Source: Cheilinus undulatus (taxonomy: Eukaryota; Chordata; Actinopteri; Labriformes; Labridae). Taken from it: a DNA stretch of 64,000 nt. Positions 1-10,947 of the stretch are shown piece by piece. Both the position numbers and the translations under genes were made by a program. How positions within the stretch are numbered: the first letter of the stretch is position 1; every line of letters starts with the position of its first letter. The DNA is taken from contig NC_054869.1 in NCBI RefSeq assembly GCF_018320785.1, positions 14,704,698-14,768,697 of the forward strand, written 5' to 3'. The notes beneath the pieces were generated by a model. That model searched no databases, had not been told where the DNA came from, and worked only from the letters and a program-made list of their open reading frames with translations.

Positions 1-260
1 ATGTGCTTTACTATTTTTTCCGTTTTTTTTTTTTGTTTTTTTTGTAAATCAGTACATTTGAAAATTCATGGATAACAATAATAACTATATTTTAGCATTA
101 AAAATATCATTTCGGTTAAAGAGCTTCTACATATTGGTGTGTTAACCATTGCAAAAATATTCAAAAATGATTTCGGTAATTACCAATGCTGTTAATTTAG
201 GGCAGCCGTGGCATAAACCTTACTTTGGGTGGTGGTCTAATAAATTTGTTAAGCACTGTA
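1..260 (-). mobile_element. Tc1/mariner-derived MITE, copy 1 (cut by window edge)
   Basis: The stretch ends in the terminal inverted repeat whose outward form is CAGTGCTTAACAAATTTATT. It matches the right-hand half of the element at 45911-46442 almost base for base, including the internal text before the TIR. The left half lies outside the window. It sits in an antxr1 intron upstream of the first visible exon. Two further copies lie at 16404-16953 and 45911-46442. Those two contain only the first codons of a Tc1-type transposase, so the family is non-autonomous. Confidence 0.8.
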
Positions 261-370
261 TGTATTTTTATTTAAAGGCATTAGTCTATTTTTAGATTTT
301 GGTTTTCATTGGAAATGGCTTTTTAATCACTATACTGCATTGAAATGTATGTCTTTTAATTCTCCTTAAG

Positions 371-3300
371 GATGATGAAGATTTTGAAGCTCCCAAGAAG
401 AAATGGCCGACTGTAGACGCCTCATACTACGGAGGAAGAGGAGTTGGGGGAATAAAAAGGATGGAGGTGAGACCATGTAAATCTCAGCCCTCAGTAATGA
501 AGGCTTTAGAGGCACCGGCAGCGAAGTGGTTATGTGGCTGTTATCCTTGAACTGGATGACCTAAGAGGTTCAAAGCCAGCCTGGGACTCCATTCCAGCAT
601 GTCCCCATCCTTTTTCTTTCCAGTTTTAACTCTATCCACTGCCCTTTCAGAAGTAAAGGCCAAAATAAATATATCACACTACAATGAAGGATTAATATCC
701 AGCAAATAACCATTTCTTGACATCCTAGTTTTATTTTAGATGCTTACATTATTTAACTTTACACACAGAAAAAAAAATCACAAACTAAGAAAAACTACCA
801 GGTTCTAAATTATTAGCCCTCCAACAACTGGCCTTTTTATTGAGTCATAGCACAAACCACGGTTGTGCAATAATGTACTTTAACTATGTAATGCTCAAAG
901 CTTGTAAAATCAAGTTAGAACTGAGGGTTATCTTCACATCTACAAACAGTATAAACCTTCAGTGAGGGTTTGAGCTGTCACTGGAGAAAGCATCAAGACA
1001 AAAACAGAAGAAACCAGTTTAGACTTCAGAAAAAGAATTGTTAAAGCTCATAAAGCAGGAAAAGGATATTCAAAGTAATCACAGCGTGTTCAAGTGTCAA
1101 GAACTGGAGTGAGAATCAAGAAATTCAAAGGGAACCACATAGTATAGAACAAGCCTGGCAGAGGGAGGAAGGGAAAGATTTCAAAGATTTTGGAAAGAAA
1201 AGTAGTGAGAGATGTGTCTGAAGACCCCAGAACAAATGCCAAGATACTAGTGAAGGACTTAGCCATGTTGGGAATTGTAGCCTCAAAGAAGACCACCACT
1301 AGAGCCCTTCACAGGAATGGACCAAGAAAAACTGCAGAAGGGACACCTTCAAGCCAGACTTGAGTATGCTATCGACCTGAAGAAAGATTCTGCATACTGG
1401 AAGCATGTCATTTGGCCACATTAGACCAAACTAGAGCTCTCTGGTCTCAGAGATGTAGCTTATGTTTGCTGAAAGAAGGGAAAGGCGTAAAACCCAAAGA
1501 ACAGCGTCCCCACAGTGGCACACGGCGGTGGAAGCATTATGCTGTGCACCTGGAACCTTGAGTCTTGTAAAGGTGGAAGGAATCATGAAGAAAGATAACC
1601 TGACACGCCTGATGGATTTGTTTCAACATCCATCTGGGAAAGCTTCAATAGGAATCGTTTGAGAAAAGGCAGAGGCTTTGAAGAAAACTCAGAGTGTGAT
1701 TGGATGAACGTTCTGTCTGTCACATCTCTACGGTCCAATAAGAGCAACAAAACACGTGACGTAGCAGCTATCGAGGAATAACGCGAAACATGACTACGAA
1801 AGACATGTAAGTACGCGACTTTTGTTGTTTTTGAAAAGAAAACAACTCACTGCTGTTCTTTGCTCTTCTTTAAATGAAGAATTGTCGTCAAGTTCTGATA
1901 AAACTGGCGCTTTAGCAGCATCCACGCTAAGCTCTTCCGCCATAACTGCACCGGCCTCTTGCTGCTGCTTGTTTATGTCACGACTCTGTTACGCCTGAAA
2001 GTACTGCTCCTCGTTGCTGATTGGTCCTGTCACTTTCTAACTGGGACTAAATGGTTCAGGTGGGAGCTTAACAAGATGGATTCACCAGTGAAAAACAAGG
2101 AAACAGGCGTATCCATCTGCTTTACAAGGTTAGAAGAAAGAAAGATATGTGAGGATTTTGACTGAAAACCCTCAAGCAGTCGACAGTGAAACTGAATGAA
2201 CGTTATTGACTGGCCTGCTCAAAGACTTGACTTGAATCCCATTGAAAATCTATGGGGTGAACTGAAGACCAAGGTCCACCCCAGAAGACCATCAAATCTG
2301 GAGGAGCTTGAGAGATTTTTGACCCAGGTAGTTTTTGTTTTTTTGTGAAATAATTTTGTTTCTGTGAGCAAAGAAAAATAATGTAAACATTCAAATAAGA
2401 CTAGGATGTTTCTCTGTTGAACAGCACTTGAGAAATACAGAAATTTTCATAGGTTTTCATCTGTACATGCTACACCAAAAAAATCCTGTGTATGAATTTC
2501 AAACTCAAGGGAGTCACACTTAAACACTCCTGGCCATCTTTTCCTCATTTGTCTTAGATGTAAACATTATAGGTAGTCTAAGGAGCCATCATAAATCTGC
2601 TTTCTCGTCACTTTCAGGTCCGCTGGGGTGAAAAAGGCTCCACAGAAGAAGGAGCAAAGCTGGAGAAAGCCAAAAATGCCAAAGTGAAGATGCCTGACCA
2701 GGAGTATGTGCCACCCCCAATGCGGGTTCTTAACAACGGCATGCACAAACCCCAGGGGCCTCACAAGTGGTACTCACCCATCAAGGTACATAACGACAAC
2801 AGTAGAAGGCTGAGAAATGTGCCTGGTCTGCAGAAGTCTCATTGTTTGCAAAAGTGGTTCAACACAGTTGAAAACATAAATTTACACTGTTGGACACAAA
2901 AATAAGAAATGGTGGAGGATTTGTTGGATATTTGTCCAACAAGTCTGTGAATATAGCTCAGCTTACATTTAATTAATGAAAGAAGTCATGGCTCTTTAAA
3001 AGCTCTTCTGGGAAAAATGCTTTTTGAAAGTTGTTAGCATGTGTTGAGCATGAAGTAAAACATCTGTTACAAATTAATCCATGCTAATCTGCCTTGGGAT
3101 ATGTAAGTAATAGCATTATTAAAATGTCACAGTGAGAAAGGCAGAAGACGTGTTAGAGTAATCATGCTTAGGTGACCACTGGCACACATCTCTTTCTCTA
3201 GGGCCAGCATGGGGTTAAAGGAGTCGTTCTAAGCCTTCCAGTCAGCGAGGGGTTGCTATTCTATTGCTAATAGAAACCAGACTCCTTTAGGACTGACCTC

Positions 3301-6300
3301 CGGGGAGCAGGGCTGCACAGCCAGCAGTTTCTGAAGAAAAACAGCTGCATTTCCTGCTCTTATCCTGCAAATATTTGCTGTTTGAAACATATGAAGAGTC
3401 AGCTCACGATAAACTAAAGTCTTGCAGCAGGAATTGGATAATATTGGACAATTTTAGAGCTGTTTACAGTGGAAGGATATCAGATTAGTTATTTGCATTT
3501 CATTATAAAGGTAATTTAAGAGTATTTTAATGATTTTAAAGTTTTTTTCTTGTTTCCACAGAGCAAACTGGATGCATTGTGGGTACTTTTAAGAAAAGGC
3601 TATGACCGTGTGTCTGTAATGAGACCTCATCCTGGTGACAAGGTAAGAAAAGCTGAAAAGCTGCACAGATCGGCATAAAATATGACCATTAATCAGCCTG
3701 ACGTAAAGCCCTGGCACTGCATCAGCATTTTGGCAAAGCTTCCTCTGGATCTGAAATGCTGAGAAAAAAGACCAGCTGTGAGCAATGAAGTGTGCACAGA
3801 GAGGCTCATGGGAAAACTTGTGGTGGGTTGGAGTTTGGTTTGCAGCGTCTTGACACAGTATACTGCAATGTAAAGACGTCTGGAGAAGTCGTTAAGAAAA
3901 GGCAAATGTAATTCCTCAAAGGCATCTGCAGTGGGGGATAACTGTGTGATGACCTCTACTGTTGGCAGCGAATACTTAGTCTCAGACTGAGGGATCTACT
4001 AGTGTTGAAAAAAAAGAGTTAGAGGGGATTCTGTATGTAATAATCGATCTTTCATAAGAGTTAAAAGGCTAATGCTTCACTTTTCACCAAGTAACAAATT
4101 TTGATTTATGTTGGCAGGCAGTAAATTAAGACAGAAGAAGGATCAGAGACTTCCCAATCTCTCTCTGCCTTCTGCAGCATCATTTCCAGTCAAAGTTACG
4201 TCATTTGTTAAGTCAGCTCTATTTGTTTATGTACAAAAGAAAACCAGGCTGAAGTCTGCTCTCAAACACAGCCCGTTGTTTAAAGAAAGGGAGGTTATTT
4301 TCATCAACCTGTATAGGGTGCTTGGCAGCTGGTTTGACACTCTAGTCTTGCAGGAATTTGTAGCTGCTCATGCAGCCATGATTCAAGGGCATCATTATCA
4401 GCATAAAGTGCTGCTGTTTCAGCACACAGAAGCACGGGTACAGGGGGAATTACAGAGGCTGCTGACCCTGGGGTTAAATGTTTACCTGAAACTTCTTGGC
4501 AAAATACCAACCAAATAATGTTGAAGTGATAGTGCAGAGATATTGATAAAATTTCAGGGTAAGTAGGATGGAGCGTTAATATGTGATGCAATACAGAGAT
4601 ATTCAATTTTACATATATATATTTCACTCTGCACAAGAACTATGTAACTGTAACTGATAAGATTAGCTGTCTAAATTCAATATAGTACGAAGTGTTAAGG
4701 TGCTTGACTTTTAAACTTTAAATTTTGAACAGTTTTATCTGCCACTGTACAAAATGCAACATACATAGAATATCTAGAATATTTAATAGCTGCACTGTTA
4801 ACATATATAGTACACAGTTAGATATATAATTCAGCTGCAGAAACAATACCATTTGCTGAGTTGGTTTGTATGGAAGCCTTAATGGGACATGCAGCCATAG
4901 ATTTTATTTTGCTCTATTTTCTGGTGATAACCGATAAACTAATGTTGTTTTTTCAGACCTTGGGAAAAATCTAGATCTCAAAAAAAAAAAAAAAAAAAAC
5001 CAATTACAAAATGTTATAAATAGACCCTGAAAGGCTAGCAATATGTCCAATTTTTGAGGTATAGCATGAAAAACACTTAGGGCTCATAGACGTATCAGCA
5101 GAGGAGATAGACTAATCTTCCAAGTGAATTACCTTTGATGTATCCATTGCTAGCATGATATTGCAGAACACTTTAGCTTAAACACAGCTCTTATATTAGA
5201 GGAGTACTAGTGTGTCCTCCACACTTTAAAGCTCTTCATTAGCACGCTGGAAGAAAGCTGGGCTCTAGTATCCTTCATGATTTGCAGTAAACAAGTTCTG
5301 GTTGCAATTAAGAGGCTCTTGTCAAAGCCTTGCTTTTATAACTTCCTTTAAATGAATGCAGCAGTGGGAGGGGGATATGTTGATCTTACTGCCTGCCAGA
5401 CAGAAACACAAGTCAGGTTCCTGTTACACGTTGCATTTCTGCGCCTCAATTAACCCGGAAATGAAATACAGGGAACACCACAGCAATAAACTCTCCCTGT
5501 TACATATCTGTTACACTTTTATTTACATTAACCATGAACACCATCTTTGACTGCATTTACTGTTTAAAGGCCAACTGTGAGTTGAATTGAGTTCAAATAC
5601 TAAAAGTTTGAAAACAAAGTTGAGCTTATTTTGGCTTCTGTGTTAAATGTATGTATGCAAAACCTATGTCTGAAGCTCATCTCGTCCCACTGGTAAATGA
5701 AATTCACAGATCCCCTCAGTGCAAAACAAACTGCTCCCAGGGTGTAACTTGTTTCAGCAATAAGAGTCTCTCATTCATGACTTTCTCTTGGTTTGAACTC
5801 GGGGAGAGTGACGACAGCACAAAAAACCCACATAATGATCCTTAGCTGAATCTGTGATTGAGATTTAAAAATTAATCATGTAGGTGTGTCTAGAGAAAAA
5901 GCAACACTATAAATGAAGCCACTGCATCTGTGATTTCTAACACAAGGAAAAAACAAACAAAACAGTCTTGGACTAATTGAGCTATAAATGAAGAGCATGT
6001 CTGTAATTTGTGAAAACAAAAAGGTTTAGAATATTTTCTTTAGTAAGGATGTCATTTACAAACCTTTAAACCTTTGTACAATGTTTATGGAGGTGTTGGC
6101 CCCATGTACACACGCGGCCCAGGTTCAAGTCTGGCCTGTGGCTCCTTCCCCGCATGTCTCTTCCTCACTTGCTTGTCCCTGTTTGTGACTCTCTCCACTG
6201 TCCTACTCTTTCAAAATAAAGGCATAAAAAGCCCCACAAAATCTTTTAAAATATTATGTTTATCAGGCATTATTCGAACTGCTGAGGTGGTTTGTAAAAT

Positions 6301-9300
6301 AGGTCAAGAGTAGTGTAATGTAAAAAGAAATGATAAGTTAGCTTCTTTAATTGTAAAAACTTTCCAACAGTGAAAGATAATCAAATTCAGCCATCCTTTT
6401 CAAGAATTGAGCTTATTCTGTGTGTTATTCCTAGCGCACGTGATCTTTTGTGAGAAATGTGGCCGTGGCTTCCATTTCTTTTTGTCTAAATGGGACTTTG
6501 CATAGAAAGGAGATGCTAATCCTGATTATGAGAGCAATTTGGAGATTAGAATATGCAAACTTCATCTGTTACACCTCAAATGGAATCATTTTGTTATTTC
6601 TCTATCTTGTACTGGAAAGGGCAAAATGAATAAATTACCTCAGATAACCTGGACAAGCTTATTTAGCTAACTTTATCAGCTTCCTATCAGTATCTGCATA
6701 GTAATACATGATCACGATTTGTTTAAGGAGTCGGGACAGGACCTTCAGGTAAACTGTAGAGCTCAGTCAGAGCTCTAACATTTCTCTGTTTTTAGTTTTT
6801 AGGTTTAGGTGTTTTAGTTTGTGGGGTATTATTTTATTTATTATTTCTTATTTCACCAACCAGTCCCTCTTAAAATGTGGGAATTATATTGACATTGATA
6901 TCCATGACTCGAGCTGTCAAACTTAGATGTTTTAAATCTCAGATTCTGTATTAAGAATAAATAATAAATTAATATAAAAAAATTACACCCCTGATGCATT
7001 CAGACAGTGCACAGCAAGTTTAAAACACTGTTATTGAAGAAAATTTAGCTTTGTCTGGTACCAGGCGTTACAGAAAATATGATTTATAACTTTCAGCTTA
7101 TTATTTCACATTTAGCCAGATGTTTGATTTAACAACAATGAAGCAGTACTTACTGCACTGACAATTTATTTTTTTCCAAAATAACTGCCGTTGGTGCTAA
7201 ATTACATAAGTAAGTCATTGGAAGAAGTGGATTTTGCTATTATTGTTACTGTGCTGGAAGTTCCAACCACATTTGTAGCTACAGTAGACCCCAAATGAAT
7301 GAAATAGATAAGCTTACTAACAAAAGTATTAAGCTGATAGATTGTTCTGACATTTTAGTGTACTCAGCTAGCTTACCTATAATATCATTAGCCTTTCATT
7401 TTAAATATTTGAGTGGTAATAAGTTTTTTGCTGCAACATTATTATATAGAGTACTGATAGATGAAATAAGTGCAAGTGTGTCATGTAAAAATGTAGCTTT
7501 AGCTAACATGCTTGCATTAGCATTAGCTTTTCATATAAAACATTTGAGTCATTGGTAAAAGTTTTTATTATGCTACTATTTACTGCACTGTTTGTTGTTA
7601 TAAAAAAAGATAAATAGCTTTAGCTTAAACAGTGGCCCTCTGTGTGTTAAGCTAGCAGGCAGTTTAAATGCACATTATTTTGTGAAAAAAAATCTAGCTA
7701 ACATAGGGGTATCAGCTTTTCATATAATACTGTTGAGTTACTGCTGTACCAGTTGTTATTGTCCAGTTTGCTCTAACATTGAGATAAATGGTATAGTTGA
7801 CTTTAAGCTCTCATTTTAAAAAAGTACCATAAGCTAGCATGGTTGTTTAGCTTTAGCTTTTCATATAAAACATTTGTCTCACACAAGTTACACAAGTGTT
7901 TGTTGTAAAGCTAAGCTACAACACTGAGAGTTAACATTTAATACACATGTTGCTCTAATTTGAAAAAGTAGCTTTAACTGAAACACTTGTGCTCTGTGTA
8001 TTTAGCTAGGAGGTTGTTTAAATGCACATGTTGTTTGTGAAAAAAAAAAAAAACTTTGGCTAACATGCTGGTATTAGCATTAACTTTTCATATAATACAG
8101 TTGAGTTACTGCAACACAAGTTTTATTTTATTGTTCCAACTTTGTAATACAGAGTATAGTTAACGTTAAGTGGGAATTTTACAGAAGTACTTTTAGCTAA
8201 CATGCTGGTTTTCGCATTAACTTTTTATCTGAAACATTTTTGTCACTAAAGAAGTTTTTATTGTACAGTTAAGCTACAACATTGATAGTTAACATTAATA
8301 CACATGCTGCTCTTATTAAACAATTGCTTTAGCCAAAACATTGATGCTCTGTGTGTTTAGCTGTGTTTTGGTTCTGCAATTAACTATTTACCGTCTTAAA
8401 TGTATTTTTCAGGTAGTCTTTTTTCATATTCCCCTAAATTCCAACAGTTTAAAGACAAAAGTTTCATTAACATATGTCCATATCAACACTTATTCAGTCC
8501 TATTTATTAAGTTACCGCTGCTAGATTTTCAGTAATACTTTAGGTTTATCTTAGTAGCTTTCTTGACATTATGACTTTATGCTCAAAGTGCACAGCATTA
8601 TTCTTGCAGTTATGTTTCTTGCATGATGTCAAAAGTGCAACAAAAGCAACATTTTAAGCTCAGCATCTAAACCACTTATCAGTTTTAAGGATCAGTACAA
8701 AAATAGTGATTGTGGACATTTGTCCAATGTTTTTAGTTAAGCTAGCTAACAGCACACGTCATTTCAGTGTTTGTGAGTGCTCCAACATTATTACACAGTC
8801 ACACTGGACATGGGCCAACATTTAGAAACCTGTCTCAAAATACTCATGAAAGTAGAACTATCAGGAGCAAAATGTATTTTTATATTACCACTTTGAGTCC
8901 CTCTAATAAGAGTCCTTGTTTTTGATTTCCAGGGCAGATGCATGAACTTCACCCGCACAAAGTCTACCGCTCCTCACTACCCACCCTACAACCACCACCC
9001 ATCTCCCATCTACAAGCCTCCTCCTGCTCCACAGGGCAGCCTGCCACCGACCCCTAACAGCCCCTCATCGTCTCCATCATACTCCTTCTCCACCTTGCCA
9101 CTGCTGCCTCCAACACCTCCACCCAGCTCCTCCACCCCCTCCCCTCCCATCACGCCTCCCCCATACACGCCACCTCCTAACCGGGCTCTCCCTCCGACCA
9201 ACCTGCACATACCTGCCCCGCAAGCGTTTCCCCCAACTCCTCCACCTTCCAGCTCTCCTATCACTCCCCTGCCTCCTCCACCACAGGGACCTCCTCCAAG

Positions 9301-9346
9301 CCGTGCCCCTCCACCTGCTCGTCCACCGCCTCGCCCGGGCCTGTAG
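371..9346 (+). CDS. antxr1: Anthrax toxin receptor 1 (TEM8), C-terminal cytoplasmic part, 4 exons, 5'-partial
   Basis: Coding exons are 371-466, 2618-2785, 3562-3642 and 8933-9346 (stop TAG 9344-9346). All have AG/GT borders and all junctions fall between codons, giving 252 residues. The joined protein is the conserved cytoplasmic tail of the ANTXR family: an acidic stretch, [40 protein letters not shown], then a block with KWYSPIK and [19 protein letters not shown]. It ends in a roughly 115-residue proline-rich tail with many PPP runs. The family is a single-pass receptor with an extracellular VWA domain that binds collagen and, in mammals, anthrax protective antigen; the tail links to actin. 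Signal peptide, VWA and membrane segment must lie left of the window. ANTXR2 is less likely, because the tail sequence and the gfpt1-nfu1 neighbours both fit ANTXR1. The last intron (5.3 kb) holds a SINE and a large tandem repeat. Confidence 0.95.
511..672 (+). mobile_element. Degenerate tRNA-derived SINE copy
   Basis: The copy resembles the teleost SINE type also seen at 6075-6238. It has a B-box-like GGTTCAAAGCC, then the pattern ...GCATGTCCCC...CTATCCACTGCCCTTTC... and an AAAGGCCAAAATAAA tail. It is heavily mutated and lies in the antxr1 intron just after exon 371-466. The family name is not assigned. Confidence 0.5.
800..2525 (+). mobile_element. Decayed Tc1-like transposon interrupted by another repeat
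   Basis: A TIR-like start (GGTTCTAAATTATTAGCCCT) at about 811-830 is followed by degenerate transposase reading. The best-preserved part is at 2195-2330, which reads [20 protein letters not shown], the Tc1 motif carrying the last acidic catalytic residue. Several stops and frameshifts make it non-functional. The unrelated repeat at about 1628-2137 sits in its middle. The element occupies most of the antxr1 intron 467-2617. Exact ends are uncertain. Confidence 0.7.
1628..2137 (+). repeat. Dispersed repeat family R1, copy 1
   Basis: The stretch is closely similar to the reverse complement of 17622-18038 (by eye roughly nine bases in ten over about 400 bp) and more distantly to 16960-17470. Shared landmarks are GTGTGATTGGATGAACG, TTCTGATAAAACTGGCGCTT, GATTGGTCCTGTCACTTTCT and the end TCTGCTTTACAAGGTTA. 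There is no convincing open frame. It is inserted in a decayed Tc1. The repeat class is not recognised. Confidence 0.75.
3643..6070. other. antxr1 intron 3, first part: nothing recognised
   Basis: This is AT-rich intron sequence. A 136-codon open frame at 4108-4518 has no family features or splice context. A poly-A run lies at about 4981-4999. Nothing else could be identified. Confidence 0.6.
6075..6238 (+). mobile_element. tRNA-derived SINE copy
   Basis: It contains CCCCATGTACAC, then GGTTCAAGTCT (a pol III B box with one or two changes), then the conserved body CCGCATGTCT...CTCTCCACTGTCCTA and the tail AAATAAAGGCATAAAAAGCC. This arrangement is typical of a SINE abundant in ray-finned fishes. 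It is intronic in antxr1 and in the gene's orientation. Confidence 0.65.
7480..8410. repeat. Degenerate higher-order tandem repeat, period about 355 bp
   Basis: Ordered landmarks recur at near-constant spacing: CTCTGTGTG-type words at 7638, 7992 and 8347 (steps 354 and 355); GCTAG-AGG...TTTAAATGCAC at 7651 and 8005 (354); AAGCTACAACA at 7913 and 8271 (358); CTAACAT at 7698 and 8060 (362). A shorter word, GCTAACATGCTGGTATTAGC followed by TTTTCATATAA, recurs about every 140 and 220 bp, so each long unit contains two related halves. The array lies in the last antxr1 intron, 520 bp before the final exon. Confidence 0.75.
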
Positions 9347-10865
9347 AACTCAGAGTGGACTTTAAAGGATTGTAAAAGAGAACTCAGAGGCCCAGAAACA
9401 ATCAAACATGACCTTCATTGATTGTAACTGCAAGCGAGCTCATGAGTGTCATATCCAGGTGGCTTTCCTGCCCTGTGAAGTGGTACAGAGAGGACTTGTT
9501 TTCAGCTATTTGTCTACAGCGACTTTTGTAAACATTTAGCCCAACAGTGCAATTGCTCTAATGCTTGAATTACACAGACATTCCCTACAAATGAGGCCAT
9601 GAGGGCTGGCTGAAAAACATTCGCCTCCATGGTCCTCATGGCTGCTTCAGGCCTTGTCATGCCCTTCAGGACTACCTACGATTGGAACAATCCAGACCAT
9701 GCAGAAGAACAACGGCTTGTTTTCTACATGGGCCCTCAAAAAGGAGCACATATATGTTCAAACAGATCATATGAACCTGTTTTTTTGATACACTTGTATC
9801 TCTCCTTTTGTTCCTTTTGTACTTTTGATTGTTGAGCGATTGCATGCAAAAGTGTTTGAATCAGATTTCTGTTTTTATAACACTTCTACCTTGTTTTTTA
9901 CAACAATGACACATTTTCTTTTTATACTTTTTATTGTTTAGAACCACAATTGCAGAGTTTTAATTTTTCAAGGTTTTAAAAACAATCTATGCTGAGGAAC
10001 ACATGTAAGGAATTTGAAACAACAAGGGGTGGGAATTCTATAGTAGCTCGTTGGATATGCCATAAATTGCCCAGTAATATCCTGATCCAGCTTTTCCAAC
10101 TGATATATTGCAAAAACAGTCATATAATGATCAATGATTATGGGAAAAGAGAAAATACCGCTTAGATTGCAAAGTGCAGTATTAATGTGTTTATTCACTG
10201 CGTCAGTATTACCTCTTATCACGCTTCATTTGTTTACTTCAATTCATAGCAGGGAAACCTGTTCTGAGCGCTGTATGTTTAAAAAGTAATGCCAAGGTCA
10301 GACTACAATATCTCATCTCTACAATATCTTTTTGCCACAAGGAGGGTAAGCCACAGAAGGTCACTGACATGACTTGGACAACAAACACTGCAGACAACAT
10401 GGTGGTACTCGACAAATTGATAATCATCTCCCTTCCCTCTTGATGATGTTGAAAGGAGGGGCTGAGCTGGACCACTCCAAGAATAAGGACTGCAATAATG
10501 AATGTACATACATTTGTGACTCTAGTGAATGCAGAAGGCTCTTTGCTCTTATTGGCCAACATCACTTACTTGATCAAACACATTGCAAAAAGCACAAAAT
10601 GACACACTATACAGGACAAAAGGATGGAACCTGAAACCCTACGTCTTCTGGACCAGGCTACCTTCTTGTTTAAAGGTCTGATCTTGGTATTAAAATGGCA
10701 ATATTTCTCACCAGCAATTCAATAACTATTAAAAAAATCAGGAGGTAGATGTTTTGCTTTATCAATTTTTTTGTCCCACCCCTAGAGATAAAAATCTGCT
10801 ACACTATAGCTGGCCTATTTTTGTGCACTTCAGAGTTAACAATAAACTTTGGACTGAGACACTAA
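9347..10865 (+). other. antxr1: antxr1 3' UTR with poly(A) signal
   Basis: This is non-coding sequence after the antxr1 stop. AATAAA at 10841-10846 is the first canonical signal recognised downstream, so cleavage near 10860 is likely. About half of the UTR (10025-10783) is a MITE-like insertion. The UTR end is inferred, not demonstrated. Confidence 0.6.
10025..10783. mobile_element. hAT-type MITE inside antxr1 3' UTR
   Basis: The outer ends are inverted: AGGGGTGGGA at 10025 and TCCCACCCCT ending at 10783. The sequence just inside the right end (ATCAATTTTTTTGTCCCACC) is typical of a common teleost non-autonomous element. No transposase is recognised. The flanking 8-mers do not match, so the duplication has decayed or the ends are a few bases off. 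A 24-base block at 10335-10358 is identical to 11257-11280 in the neighbouring Tc1. Confidence 0.55.
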
Positions 10866-10947
10866 ATCAGCCTCATTTTTATACCTGACCTGACCAAGAT
10901 TCAATCACCGCAACTGTTGCTTCTTCTCTATCTTATGATTATAAACA

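Noticed and set aside
4108-4518. 136-codon open frame in antxr1 intron 3
   Set aside because: It shows no domain, no splice sites fitting antxr1, and an overlapping antisense frame. It is consistent with chance.
9010-9405. 131-codon Gly-rich open frame on the minus strand
   Set aside because: It is the mirror of the C-rich proline-coding antxr1 exon. The glycine bias is produced by CC-rich codons read backwards, and the sense frame is clearly the conserved one.
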